A stretch of DNA of 64,000 bases from Spirodela intermedia (GCA_902729315.2 LR746267.1:7628424-7692423), one strand, 5' to 3'; positions 1 through 13,131 are shown, counted from the first letter of the stretch. The notes: generated by a model not told the origin, from the sequence alone. Program-made: numbers and translations.

Positions 1-47
1 GAGTTACCTTTCTGATTGCTCTGCTTCTTTCCTGTATCTCGGGGACT

Positions 48-57
48 GGTTTTTATA
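48..57 (-). promoter_or_regulatory. TATA box of an off-window UGT copy
   Basis: The minus strand reads TATAAAAACC. It is the exact counterpart of the element at 6631-6640 that precedes the UGT at 6515. Its gene would begin about 70 bases left of base 1. This is inferred from the duplication, since the coding sequence is not in view. Confidence 0.55.
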
Positions 58-3000
58 GCTGCCACGCCCTGGGGAGAAGCTATGTCGATTCTAGCGATGC
101 ATCCATATGTCAGTTGGGCTTGAGAAAAATCAACACGTGGATGGATTAGATCTCGTCCTTCCCGCTTGGTGGGAAACCCTTATCTGACACCCGTAAATTG
201 TCTCCTACGAAGCTTTCAGTTAATTCTACGTAAGCTCGGGCGTAACAGCACGAGGGAGAGAGCATGTGGACAAGCGATTTCACTGTGCAGTCAGCCCACC
301 TATTCCATGAGAGAGATGGAAAGAGAGGGATCCGGGTATCATCGGGAGACGCGTGTCGAGGAGGAACGATAGAAGTCTTGCTTGATGACAGGGTGATGTC
401 TGCACGTTGAACGACTTCCGTCAAATTTCGGCCTATAATTTCTAACAAGTCACCGCCATCTCTGACCTCACCACAGCCGCTACCTTTTAATCACCTCTAT
501 TGGCGTGACTTAGTCGTTTTATATTAAATTACGTAAATATAAAATTTATAAAACTAGAAAATATAATTTTTTAGATAATTAAAAGTATTTTTTAAAAAAT
601 ATATCAAGTATAATTCAATAAAAATTTCAAAAAAATAGGGATAATTTTCTAGGTTGATCACAGAGATGTAATATAATATCTAGTAATTATTCAGAATTTT
701 TCTCAAAGAATACTATTTTTTATGAATTTTATACTAAGAAAGGAAAAGAAAATATATTTAAAATTCACAAAAAAAGGAAATAAGGGTGCAGGCATCAAGC
801 TGACGCCAGCACCCCGGCAAACACGAATTGGGTGAAAATAGAGTTCTATCTAGAAATTCTTACGTAAGCGATTACAGACGATTTAATTGATCAAATTAAG
901 ATTTGTAAAAGCTAAAAGAATCGTAATGAAATAAAGTATATCTTGGTAAATTTAAAATTAATAAATTATCACTAAATGAAACGAAAATTAAGTTGAAAGT
1001 AAGAAAACAGAGTTCTGACGTTACAGTAGTGATGTGTCGATGATGCACTGAAATCTTGAGCGTTTGAGAGGATAGTCATGAAGTGTTCATGGCTTTGAAA
1101 GTTTTTCTTAGACAAATATTATGTAGACAATCTCTAGATTTTCTTATAAAGTTTAGATATCAATGAAATGGGTCATCAAATTGTCTACGACGGCTGTCAC
1201 CTGGCATAGCGGAAAAACAGCGACTTTGCAGCTCTTTGGCAATTGTCACATAACAGAGAAGAGTTAAATAGAGGTGGGACCCGTGTCAAGGAACTTCATC
1301 CTCAAGTCCACACAACAAGAAGAGGTTCTTCATCGCATCTGGTACGCTCTCAAGAGGTGACGACTCATTTTCTGGCAGATCGTCCTCTTCTCGATGACGG
1401 CTTGTTCGTCGATCAATTGAAGATATTTTACTCAATAGATTCACGATCCTTTTATCACGAATCGTTCAATAATTTTAATAACAATATTCCACGAATCGTG
1501 TTGACGAGATTTTTGCTGATGATCTAGCGATTTTGATTACTTAATCCTTCACCGATGATCTACAGGAAAGTCGCGATAATCAGATAAAAAAAAAAATGAG
1601 TTTTGACTCTAAGAGGATTCGAACCCACGCTAGTTGGCCGCCTTTTCTGGAGAAAGTGATGCGGGTTTAGTTCCACATTGTTTGTGCGTTGAATTTTAGA
1701 GTGAATATATAGTAATGTTATATTTAAAAGCAAGTCTCTTTCTCACGCATGTACAACTACTCTCTACCCCATAGTTGGCTGGCCACCGATGATGTGGAAG
1801 GAGAGAGGTGCACATGTGCCCCTATCAGTCGAAGGCACTCAAGCCCCTACTCGCAGCTGGCGAGTCCCCCTCATTTTTTCTTATTTTTATTTTAATTTCT
1901 TTTTCTTTATTTATCTCAAACATAAGACTGTAAAAATTATATAAATTCATATAAAATCACATAATTACCTAAAAATTCACATTAATCAACTGAAAACTAA
2001 TTTTTACACTTTAACATAAATATAAGTCTATTTCTCATGAGTTAATACAAAAACTATATTATTTATTAATTATTAACTCATGATAATGAAGACTTATCAT
2101 CCATCGTGTTGGAGCAGGACAACCAAAGGAACTCATCTATAATCGTCGTGCTCACGAAAAACTGTATCAAATGGTCACAATAAAAGCCAAATGGAATATC
2201 TTTTCGTTTGAAACTTGTTTACCAAGTATTTTGACGCCATAAAACCCAGATGGATATCAATTTGCGCTGATTCACGGTATTTTTTTTCCCACTAATATTC
2301 ATAGTCAACAGCGAGCGAACGAACATCTGTCAAAAACGTCTGACTGGTCCAATCCGCCGCCGTCGCGAATCGGAGCACATCAAAACGAATGATGTCATGG
2401 ACCCTGTGCAGATACAGTTTTCTCTCATCTACGAGTAACTAAACAGCTTTTCGCGAACCCCCTCAGGAGGGCCGGGCCAGTTCTTGTACTCGGTGATACA
2501 GAGAAACCCTAATAAAGGAGTTTGGTCGTCACCACACCGTCATGGGTTAAGTGTGGGACTTTGCAAACCTTTGTGGTCCGTATTTTGACATCTCTCTAGC
2601 TGTCTCCCTCTCACGCTGACAGCAGCAGCATGAGACTATACTCGCCTTTTCTCTCTTCTCTCTCGTTACCTATCACCGTGCCCCTTCCTTCTCTCTGCGG
2701 GCTATAGTATCATTTTTGCTGCAGCGTGGGACCATTTACGGTAATATCATGGGGAATGTTAGCTACCGCCTCCACACCATGGAGAGGAGTTGTAAAAACT
2801 GTGAAAGTACTCTCGTAGCACGCAGTAAAACCTAGAGGAGTCATATGGAGTTGCAGCCTCATTAAGGGGACGTTTCTAAAAGCATCCTTGCGCGTCAATA
2901 ACTAGGCCCCTCAGGGTTCTATTCACGTACAGTGATAGGAGCAATCAATCCAACCCGTCCAACACGCTTACGCTAAGCAAATAAAGGGCCCTTTGGTTGT

Positions 3001-4190
3001 CTTGATGCCTTTTCCTTGACCCTGGCACTGGCTTGTTGTTCCTCAGGCATCGCCTACCAGTAGGCTGACTTTTCATTGGGGCTCAACCCCACCAGTATAC
3101 AGCCACACGGTAGCCATCTCTCGGCGATTATCTGGAACCTTTACTGAGAGACGCGGACTAGTACATTATCTTACTCCCAATCCAGAAGTTCATTACGTAG
3201 CTATGACGTGGTTGCTCGAGAACCAGATGGCGTGAGATCTTTGGTTCCGGAAATAGCTTCATGATTGTTTTCATATACTGAGGTATCAATTTCCTCTCCA
3301 TCTCCAGGGAGTTGCTGGACCAATTTCTGCGTTCGTTGCGGCAAAAAGTACAGCGGGATATTGTTGAACTTCTCTTAGATTTTATTCTTATTCGATCTGA
3401 GATTTCCTAATATATTCACCTTTCACAATCTTTTTCATTTTTCTGATTGAGCCCCAGAAATTCTGATCCTCTTAATGTTAAATCTATTTGTCTTTTGTTG
3501 TGGACAACCAAGTTGAAAACGGTAGAGGTTGATTAATATTACACCGACTGAAACTGACCATTTTGCCTGGTATTGAATTCAAGATCGAATATCTACTGCC
3601 AGACTCTTACCTGAGACCCGCATCGTATCCACTGTTCTCAATTTGCGAAGGTTCCGTCCCCGAGAATCAACAATACCATTTCAGAACTAAAGAACAGGAC
3701 GTGATTGTCTTCAAAGAACAGGAAATAAAATCATTTGAACGATAATAAATTATTCCATGAGAATTTCCTTCGTAGTCATAGAAAACTGATGAGTTATCTT
3801 GAGGGTGGGCTGACATATTCTAAATTTTCATCCTCTTCTCCTCTTTTGGGCTGCCTACGACAGACTAAATAGTATATCATATGAGATTTCAATTATCATG
3901 GTTATCAGCCTGTTTGAAAAACTCTGTTACTAACAGTAATTTAGAGAGAGTCTCCTTGTTGCATGCACTGATGAACGCCTTTTCTTCCTCGATCACTTCT
4001 CATCCTTCCACGCATAGACCTATACGTTTCACTGAGCCTGTATCCCACTCAGTATATGAGAAGAGGAAGGGGGCTGGGACGCATCTTACAGGCCAAAAAA
4101 TCTGACTCAGCCCCAAACCTCCTCCTAGCCACATCTCCACCCCACCCTCCCCCCCTAGCATCCACCTCAAATTTCAACCCCAAATCGCTG

Positions 4191-4256
4191 TCATAGGGCG
4201 TGATGGGTAGAAGACGAAGAGACAGTCGCCCATCATAGGGCGTGATGGGTAGAAGA
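4191..4256. repeat. Two direct 24-base repeats
   Basis: The same 24 bases, beginning TCATAGGGCGTG, occur at 4191-4214 and 4233-4256. The pair recurs in copy B near 10775-10840. No function is evident. Confidence 0.8.
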
Positions 4257-4567
4257 TCCCATCTAGGTTTGTCGGGACCTCTATGGAGAAACATATCAAA
4301 TGATCGAAGCAAGCGGTTGAAATGCATTTCGAGCGGAAATTACGTGAAACAAATGTGTTTTCCTTCAAAATTGGTTCACTCGACCCAGCATTGATATGAC
4401 ACAGATGGGTTTCGTTACCTCAAGACTTAACCTGTCTCAATAGAGTTTTGTTTTTTTCTGTTAAAATTATCTGCAGAATCAAACCTCGAGAGAGAAGTAG
4501 GCGTAGATTCGCTCCTATTATAGTCATGTGTAGGCTTTGAAGAGTCTGACGAGTGAATTTCGAAGAT

Positions 4568-4571
<4 letters not shown>

Positions 4572-4625
<54 letters not shown>
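4572..4625. repeat. Compound microsatellite (CT)n(CA)n
   Basis: An uninterrupted CT run passes directly into a CA run. The same array, apparently of equal length, is in copy B at 11156-11209, as expected if the duplication is very recent. Confidence 0.95.
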
Positions 4626-4989
4626 GTCTTGATGTGTCGCTAGTCTAACGTTGAAATTGATTTCAGTTTTTCATGAACTTTCGTTAGAAATGAACACTAG
4701 AGAGCAGCAGACAAAGCAGAGCGAACCCTCGCCATAAGCTTTTGGGAAATCGTTTTTTCTTTTATCGAAGAATACCTCATGTCAACGCTGTCCAAATATT
4801 ATATTTTACAATGCGATACACACGAACTATACATACGCACATCATCATTCCTCAGAAAAGATACTTATTATTAGGGATTTGCATTGTTTTCCCGTGCATT
4901 TAAGAGGTCTAATTGATTTATCGACGGATGAATGATGAGAAAGGTATATTTCCCTAGCGAATCACCACCCACCAGAGGGTAGAAATATC

Positions 4990-6515
4990 TCAGCTACCAG
5001 CCAAAGAAAATGCAGCCGTTGATAGCTTCGTCACCAGCTCGTCGAGATTTCTGGAGGAGGTACCCCCGGGTTTTGTCGCATCTACTGCGCGCTCCTTCCA
5101 CTCCCTGGCCCGACGCCTCATCTCCTTACCCTTTTCCCCTTCCATGAGCTCCGCGATCAGGCTCCGCACCTCCTCCCTCCTCACGTCGCCGTCGATCTCC
5201 ATGCCGATGCCCCACACCGCGCACGAATACCGGCAGTTGGTTTGCTGCTCCGCGAAGAAGGGCCAGCACATCACGGGCACGCCGCTGGAGATGCTCTCCA
5301 GGGTGGAGTTCCACCCGCTGTGGGTCAAGAAACCACCTACCGCGGGGTGGCCTAGCACCTTCTCCTGCGGGCACCAGCTTGCTAACAGGCCCCGGCCTTC
5401 AACCTCCCTCAGGAACTCCTCCGGGAGCACCGCTGACTCTCCTTTGACGAGGTCGGGCCGGATGATCCACAAGAAGTCCTGGTTGCTGTCGGCGAGGCCC
5501 CACGCGAACTCCACCAGCTGCTCGTTGGTCATCACCGTTATGCTGCCGAAATTGACGTAGACGACGGACCCCGGCTTCCTCCTTTCTAACCACTCGAGGC
5601 AACTCGTGTCCTCCTTCCAAAGATTGGAGCCCATGATTGCCTGGAGGCTCTTGGCTACCTGTTGAGAAAGCACACAGAGAGGTCCGACGTGGTATATGGG
5701 TGGTAGGATGCGGTCCATAGCTTTAAGAACTGGGCCTTCCAAGCTTTCGAATGTGTTGAGGATGATTGCAGAAGCCCTAGACGCCCTCTCTGTCTCGTGG
5801 AGGACAAACTTCAGCATAAACTCATCTGTGTTCGTCGTCCTGATAAAGCTTGGTAGATCCTTCAGGCGCACGTTGGGCATCCCCGGTATCCAATCGATGG
5901 TTGTGTCAAGGTAGCCGTTTGTAAGGTCTGCAGAGTCTGCACACCAGAGAGAAATGAATTATTGATGAAAATATTCAAAGTTGCAGAGGAATCTGGCTTA
6001 GTACCTTGTAGAGGAGTGATTCCCCTGTTGATAAGTTCTCTGTAGTGCAGGTAACCCATGAAACCGCAGGCGCTCGTCGTCCAGAACAACACCTCGGGGA
6101 CCCCGATCTCCTCGGCAGCGTCGAGGGTGAAGCTCATCACACCGTCGGAGATGATGCAGGTGACTGGCGGAACATCGCCGGAGGATTTCAAGCCTGCGAG
6201 TAGTTCCCGGAAGGGAACCAGGCAGGTGTTCATGGTGGACTCACAGAGGGAAGGGATGTCCTGGGTACCGTCGATATCGGATGGGGGGAGACCGTCAGGG
6301 ATGGTCTCGAATCGAAAGTCGGGAAGGCTGTCGAGGGCGGACGGCCCCCGGGACTTGAGGAGGCGGCGGTGGTTGTACTCAGTGTTGACGAATGTAATGT
6401 GGAATCCCCGGGAGTGGAGGAGCTTCGCCAACATCATCATGGGGGTGATGTGGCCCTGCGCAGGGTAGGGTACGCACACGGCATGGGGCTTCTCCGAGAT
6501 AGAGATGGAACCCAT
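4990..6515 (-). CDS. UGT85-like UDP-glycosyltransferase, copy 1
   Basis: Family 1 glycosyltransferase that moves sugar from a UDP-sugar to a small acceptor in the cytosol. Exon 1 is 6515-6005, intron 6004-5937 (68 bases, phase 1), exon 2 5936-4990; the product is 485 residues, normal for the family. The start at 6515 gives the usual leader before PYPAQGH, whose His22 is the presumed catalytic base; Asp124 in the SDG motif is its likely partner. The join restores [16 protein letters not shown], typical of UGT85 proteins, at residues 175-190. The PSPG donor-binding box spans residues 358-401, starts WCPQ, contains THSGWNS and ends EQ; a final Gln usually goes with UDP-glucose. The acceptor cannot be predicted: UGT85 members use cyanohydrins, terpenols, cytokinins and others. 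An alternative acceptor 9 bases downstream would remove three residues. Confidence 0.93.
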
Positions 6516-6630
6516 CCCTTCCTCTGCCTCTCCCTCTCTCTCTCTTTCCCTTTCGGTCTCTGCTCTTTGCTCTTTGCCCTCTTGAGTTACCTTTCTGATT
6601 GCTCTGCTTCTTTCCTGTATCTCGGGGACT

Positions 6631-6640
6631 GGTTTTTATA
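6631..6640 (-). promoter_or_regulatory. TATA box of UGT copy 1
   Basis: The minus strand reads TATAAAAACC about 116 bases upstream of the ATG at 6515. A GA-rich leader lies between them, as in many plant 5' UTRs. The transcription start is inferred. Confidence 0.55.
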
Positions 6641-9600
6641 GCTGCCACGCCCTGGGGAGAAGCTATGTCGATTCTAGCGATGCATCCATATGTCAGTTGG
6701 GCTTGAGAAAAATCAACACGTGGATGGATTAGATCTCGTCCTTCCCGCTTGGTGGGAAACCCTTATCTGACACCCGTAAATTGTCTCCTACGAAGCTTTC
6801 AGTTAATTCTACGTAAGCTCGGGCGTAACAGCACGAGGGAGAGAGCATGTGGACAAGCGATTTCACTGTGCTGTCAGCCCACCTATTCCATGAGAGAGAT
6901 GGAAAGAGAGGGATCCGGGTATCATCGGGAGACGCGTGTCGAGGAGGAACGATAGAAGTCTTGCTTGATGACAGGGTGATGTCTGCACGTTGAACGACTT
7001 CCGTCAAATTTCGGCCTATAATTTCTCACAAGTCACCGCCATCTCTGACCTCACCACAGCCGCTACCTTTTAATCACCTCTATTGGCGTGACTTAGTCGT
7101 TATATATTAAATTACGTAAATATAAAATTTATAAAACTAGAAAATATAATTTTTTAGATAATTAAAAGTATTTTTTAAAAAATATATCAAGTATAATTCA
7201 ATAAAAATTTCAAAAAAAATAGGGATAATTTTCTAGGTTGATCACAGAGATGTAATATAATATTTAGTAATTATTCAGAATTTTTCTCAAAGAATACTAT
7301 TTTTTATGAATTTTATACTAAGAAAGGAAAAGAAAATATATTTAAAATTCACAAAAAAAGGAAATAAGGGTGCAGGCATCAAGATGACGCCAGCACCCTG
7401 GCAAACACGAATTAGGTGAAAATAGAATTCTATCTAGAAATTCTTACGTAAGCGATTACAGACAATTTAATTGATCAAATTAAGATTTGTAAAAGCTAAA
7501 AGAATCGTAATGAAATAAAGTATATCTTGGTAAATTTAAAATTAATAAATTATCACTAAATGAAACGAAAATTAAGTTGAAAGTAAGAAAACAGAGTTCT
7601 GACGTTACAGTAGTGATGTGTCGACGATGCACTGAAATCTTGAGCATTTGAGAGGATAGTCATGAAGTGTTCATGGCTTCGAAAGTTTTTCTTAGACAAA
7701 TATTATGTAGATAATCTCTAGATTTCCTTATAAGGTTTAGATATCAATGAAATGGGTCATCAAATTGTCTACGACGGCTGTCACTTGGTAGAGCGGAAAA
7801 ATAGCGACTTTGCGGCTCTTCAGCAATTGTCACCTAATAGAGAAGAGTTAAATAGAGGTGGGACGCGTGTCAAGGAACTTCATCCTCAAGTCCACACAAC
7901 AAGAAGAGGTTCTTCATCGCATCTGGTACGCTCTCAAGAGGTGACGACTCATTTTCCGGTAGATCGTCCTCTTCTCGATGACGGCTTGTTCGTCGATCAA
8001 TTGGAGATACTTTACTCAATGGATTCACGATCCTTTTATCACGAATCGTTCAATAATTTTAATAACAATATTCCACGAATCGTGTTGACGAGATTTTTGC
8101 TGATGATCTAGCGATTTTGATTACTTAATCCTTCACCGGCGATCTATAGGAAAGTCGCAATAATCAGATAAAAAAAATAATGAGTTTTGGCTCTAAGAGG
8201 ATTTGAACCCACGCTAGTTGGCCGCCTTTTCTGGAGAAGTTGATGCGGGTTTAGTTCCACATTGTTTGTGCGTTGAATTTTAGAATGAATATATAGTAAT
8301 GTTACATTTAAAAGCAAGTCTCTTTCTCACGCATGTACAACTACTCTCTACCCCATAGTTGGCTGGCCACCGATGACGTGGAAGGAGAGAGGTGCACATG
8401 TGCCCCTATCAGTCGAAGGCACTCAAGCCGCTACTCGCAGCCGGCGAGTCCCCCTCATTTTTTCTTATTTTTATTTTAATTTCTTTTTCTTTATTTATCT
8501 CAAACATAAGACTATAAAAATTATATAAATTCGTATAAAATCACATAATTACCTAAAAATTCACATTAATCAACTGAAAATTAATTTTTACACTTTAACA
8601 TAAATATAAATCTATTTCTCATGAGTTAAGACAAAAACTATATTATTTATTAATTATTAACTCATGATAATGAAGACTTATCATCCATCGTGTTGGAGCA
8701 GGACAACCAAAGGAACTCATCTATAATCGTCGTGCTCACGAAAAACTGTATCAAATGGTCACAATAAAAGCCAAATGGAATATCTTTTCGTTTGAAACTT
8801 GTTTACCAAGTATTTTGACGCCATAAAACCCAGATGGATATCAATTTGCGCTGATTCACGGTATTTTTTTTCCCACTAATATTCATAGTCAACAGCGAGC
8901 GAACGAACATCTGTCAAAAACGTCTGACTGGTCCAATCCGCCGCCGTCGCGAATCGGAGCACATCAAAACGAATGATGTCATGGACCCTGTGCAGATACA
9001 GTTTTCTCTCATCTACGAGTAACTAAACAGCTTTTCGCGAACCCCCTCAGGAGGGCCGGGCCAGTTCTTGTACTCGGTGATACAGAGAAACCCTAATAAA
9101 GGAGTTTGGTCGTCACCACACCGTCATGGGTTAAGTGTGGGACTTTGCAAACCTTTGTGGTCCGTATTTTGACATCTCTCTAGCTGTCTCCCTCTCACGC
9201 TGACAGCAGCAGCATGAGACTATACTCGCCTTTTCTCTCTTCTCTCTCGTTACCTATCACCGTGCCCCTTCCTTCTCTCTGCGGGCTATAGTATCATTTT
9301 TGCTGCAGCGTGGGACCATTTACGGTAATATCATGGGGAATGTTAGCTACCGCCTCCACACCATGGAGAGGAGTTGTAAAAACTGTGAAAGTACTCTCGT
9401 AGCACGCAGTAAAACCTAGAGGAGTCATATGGAGTTGCAGCCTCATTAAGGGGACGTTTCTAAAAGCATCCTTGCGCGTCAATAACTAGGCCCCTCAGGG
9501 TTCTATTCACGTACAGTGATAGGAGCAATCAATCCAACCCGTCCAACACGCTTACGCTAAGCAAATAAAGGGCCCTTTGGTTGTCTTGATGCCTTTTCCT

Positions 9601-11151
9601 TGACCCTGGCACTGGCTTGTTGTTCCTCAGGCATCGCCTACCAGTAGGCTGACTTTTCATTGGGGCTCAACCCCACCAGTATACAGCCACACGGTAGCCA
9701 TCTCTCGGCGATTATCTGGAACCTTTACTGAGAGACGCGGACTAGTACATTATCTTACTCCCAATCCAGAAGTTCATTACGTAGCTATGACGTGGTTGCT
9801 CGAGAACCAGATGGCGTGAGATCTTTGGTTCCGGAAATAGCTTCATGATTGTTTTCATATACTGAGGTATCAATTTCCTCTCCATCTCCAGGGAGTTGCT
9901 GGACCAATTTCTGCGTTCGTTGCGGCAAAAAGTACAGCGGGATATTGTTGAACTTCTCTTAGATTTTATTCTTATTCGATCTGAGATTTCCTAATATATT
10001 CACCTTTCACAATCTTTTTCATTTTTCTGATTGAGCCCCAGAAATTCTGATCCTCTTAATGTTAAATCTATTTGTCTTTTGTTGTGGACAACCAAGTTGA
10101 AAACGGTAGAGGTTGATTAATATTACACCGACTGAAACTGACCATTTTGCCTGGTATTGAATTCAAGATCGAATATCTACTGCCAGACTCTTACCTGAGA
10201 CCCGCATCGTATCCACTGTTCTCAATTTGCGAAGGTTCCGTCCCCGAGAATCAACAATACCATTTCAGAACTAAAGAACAGGACGTGATTGTCTTCAAAG
10301 AACAGGAAATAAAATCATTTGAACGATAATAAATTATTCCATGAGAATTTCCTTCGTAGTCATAGAAAACTGATGAGTTATCTTGAGGGTGGGCTGACAT
10401 ATTCTAAATTTTCATCCTCTTCTCCTCTTTTGGGCTGCCTACGACAGACTAAATAGTATATCATATGAGATTTCAATTATCATGGTTATCAGCCTGTTTG
10501 AAAAACTCTGTTACTAACAGTAATTTAGAGAGAGTCTCCTTGTTGCATGCACTGATGAACGCCTTTTCTTCCTCGATCACTTCTCATCCTTCCACGCATA
10601 GACCTATACGTTTCACTGAGCCTGTATCCCACTCAGTATATGAGAAGAGGAAGGGGGCTGGGACGCATCTTACAGGCCAAAAAATCTGACTCAGCCCCAA
10701 ACCTCCTCCTAGCCACATCTCCACCCCACCCTCCCCCCCTAGCATCCACCTCAAATTTCAACCCCAAATCGCTGTCATAGGGCGTGATGGGTAGAAGACG
10801 AAGAGACAGTCGCCCATCATAGGGCGTGATGGGTAGAAGATCCCATCTAGGTTTGTCGGGACCTCTATGGAGAAACATATCAAATGATCGAAGCAAGCGG
10901 TTAAAATGCATTTCGAGCGGAAATTACGTGAAACAAATGTGTTTTCCTTCAAAATTGGTTCACTCGACCCAGCATTGATATGACACAGATGGGTTTCGTT
11001 ACCTCAAGACTTAACCTGTCTCAATAGAGTTTTGTTTTTTTCTGTTAAAATTATCTGCAGAATCAAACCTCGAGAGAGAAGTAGGCGTAGATTCGCTCCT
11101 ATTATAGTCATGTGTAGGCTTTGAAGAGTCTGACGAGTGAATTTCGAAGAT

Positions 11152-11155
<4 letters not shown>

Positions 11156-11209
<54 letters not shown>
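11156..11209. repeat. Compound microsatellite (CT)n(CA)n, copy B
   Basis: Counterpart of 4572-4625 at an offset of 6584, with the same structure. Confidence 0.95.
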
Positions 11210-11573
11210 GTCTTGATGTGTCGCTAGTCTAACGTTGAAATTGATTTCAGTTTTTCATGAACTTTCGTTAGAAATGAACACTAGAGAGCAGCAGACAAAG
11301 CAGAGCGAACCCTCGCCATAAGCTTTTGGGAAATCGTTTTTTCTTTTATCGAAGAATACCTCATGTCAACGCTGTCCAAATATTATATTTTACAATGCGA
11401 TACACACGAACTATACATACGCACATCATCATTCCTCAGAAAAGATACTTATTATTAGGGATTTGCATTGTTTTCCCGTGCATTTAAGAGGTCTAATTGA
11501 TTTATCGACGGATGAATGATGAGAACGGTATATTTCCCTAGCGAATCACCACCCACCAGAGGGTAGAAATATC

Positions 11574-13131
11574 TCAGCTACCAGCCAAAGAAAATGCAGC
11601 CGTTGATAGCTTCGTCACCAGCTCGTCGAGATTTCTGGAGGAGGTACCCCCGGGTTTTGTCGCATCTACTGCGCGCTCCTTCCACTCCCTGGCCCGACGC
11701 CTCATCTCCTTACCCTTTTCCCCTTCCATGAGCTCCGCGATCAGGCTCCGCACCTCCTCCCTCCTCACGTCGCCGTCGATCTCCATGCCGATGCCCCACA
11801 CCGCGCACGAATACCGGCAGTTGGTTTGCTGCTCCGCGAAGAAAGGCCAGCATATCATGGGCACGCCGCTGCAGATGCTTTCCAGGGTGGAGTTCCACCC
11901 GCTGTGTGTCAAGAAACCACCTACCGCGGGGTGGCCTAGCACCTTCTCCTGCGAGCACCAGATGGCTAAAAGGCCCCGGTCTTCAATCTCCCTCAGGAAC
12001 TCCTCCGGGAGCACCGCTGACTCTCCTTTGACGAGGTCGGGCCGGATGATCCACAAGAAGTCCTGGTTGCTGTCGGCGAGGCCCCACGCGAACTCCACCA
12101 GCTGCTCGTTGGTCATCACCGTTATGCTGCCGAAATTGACGTAGACGACGGACTCCGGCTTCCTCCGGTCAAGCCACTCGAGGCAGTTATTGTCTTCCTT
12201 CCACAGGCTGGAACCCACCATCGCGACCGGCCTGTGAGGCAGCTGCTGGACGAGCAGCGGAAGAGGGCCGATGGTGTACGCCGGTGGCACAAAGGAGGCC
12301 AGAGCCTGAAGAACGGGAGCTTCCAAATCGTCGAAAGTGTTGAAAACGACAGCCGAAGCCCTAGAACAATCCTCCGACATCTGGACGATGAACTTCATCA
12401 TGAAATCATCTGGATCCGTTGTCCTCCAGAAGCTTGGTAGATCCCTCAGGCGCAAGTTGGGCATCCCTGGTATCCAATTGATGGGGGTGTTGAGGTACTC
12501 CTTTGTGAGGCGCTCCATAGCTCCACCAAGAGAGAAGTGCCCGATTAATGTAAATTTGAGTACGATTTAGAGAGTAAGAAGGAGAGAGAAACAGGCATCT
12601 ATCTCCTCTTGTACCTTTGACAGGGGTGAGGCCTCTGTCGACTAGTTCTCTGAAGTGGAGATAACACAGGTACCCGCAGGCGCTCGTCGTACAGAGCCAC
12701 ACCTCGGGGACCCCGATCTCCTTGGCGGCGTCGAGGGTGAAGTTCATTCCTCTGTCGGATACGATGCAAGTGACAAGAGGCGCCTCGCAGGACGCGTTTA
12801 GAGCGGCAAGTAGCTCCCGGAAGGGGGCCAGGCAGTTGTTCTTGGTAGACTCGCACAAGGAAGCGGTGTCCTGGGTGCAATCGCCGTCGGACGACGGCAG
12901 CCCGTCCGGAATTGTCCTGAATTTGAAGTCGGGGATGCCGTCGAGGGAGAAGAGACTCTGGGACCTGAGGAGGCGCCGGTGGTTGTACTCGTTGTTGACG
13001 AAGGTGATGTGGAAGCCTCTGGAGTGGAGGAGCTTGGCCAACTTCATCATGGGGTTGACGTGTCCCTGCGCAGGGTAGGGTACGCACACGGCATGCGGCT
13101 TCTTCTCAGCGGCAGTGGGGATGGAACCCAT
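11574..13131 (-). CDS. UGT85-like UDP-glycosyltransferase, copy 2
   Basis: Exon 1 is 13131-12615, intron 12614-12521 (94 bases, phase 1), exon 2 12520-11574; the product is 487 residues. The spliced frame reads [19 protein letters not shown] across the join, matching copy 1 in length. His24 in PAQGH is the presumed catalytic base and Asp126 its partner, but the motif is SDRGMNF where copy 1 has SDGVMSF. The PSPG box (residues 360-403) begins WCSQ, with Ser where Pro is usual, and ends EQ. The 5' half is clearly diverged from copy 1, while from 12153 leftward it is nearly identical, so the gene looks like a mosaic. No clean TATA box was seen. The donor is probably UDP-glucose and the acceptor is unknown; altered specificity relative to copy 1 is plausible because the acceptor-binding half differs. 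Confidence 0.9.

Larger units (their letters stand above)
1..4989. repeat. Tandem duplication copy A, intergenic part
   Basis: This gene-free stretch is repeated almost base for base at 6584-11573, with an offset of 6583 at the left end and 6584 after a one-base homopolymer difference near 632. By eye, differences are scattered over the first 2 kb, and I see none between about 2045 and 4310. The copy continues rightward through the 3' part of the first UGT gene to 5569. The left end matches the promoter of the UGT at 6515, so a further UGT start codon should lie just left of the window. Reading frames of 60-100 codons here occur in both copies but have no recognisable domain or splice partner. 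Confidence 0.9.
6584..11573. repeat. Tandem duplication copy B, intergenic part
   Basis: Near-identical direct copy of 1-4989. It contains the UGT copy 1 promoter at its left end and the 3' flank of UGT copy 2 at its right end. Single-base differences include 6872 (T for A), the region around 7085, 10904 and 11526. Identity continues into the coding sequence of UGT copy 2 up to 12153, apart from a small diverged patch there. I see no independent gene in it. Confidence 0.9.

Noticed and set aside
1605-1640. tRNA-like sequence GGATTCGAACCC (also near 8200)
   Set aside because: Resembles a T-loop on the minus strand, but the T stem does not pair and no anticodon arm or acceptor stem can be built.
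2036-2082. 11-base inverted repeat (CATGAGTTAAT and its complement)
   Set aside because: Could form a hairpin, but copy B carries a mismatch in one arm and the surroundings are simply AT-rich, so no functional claim is made.
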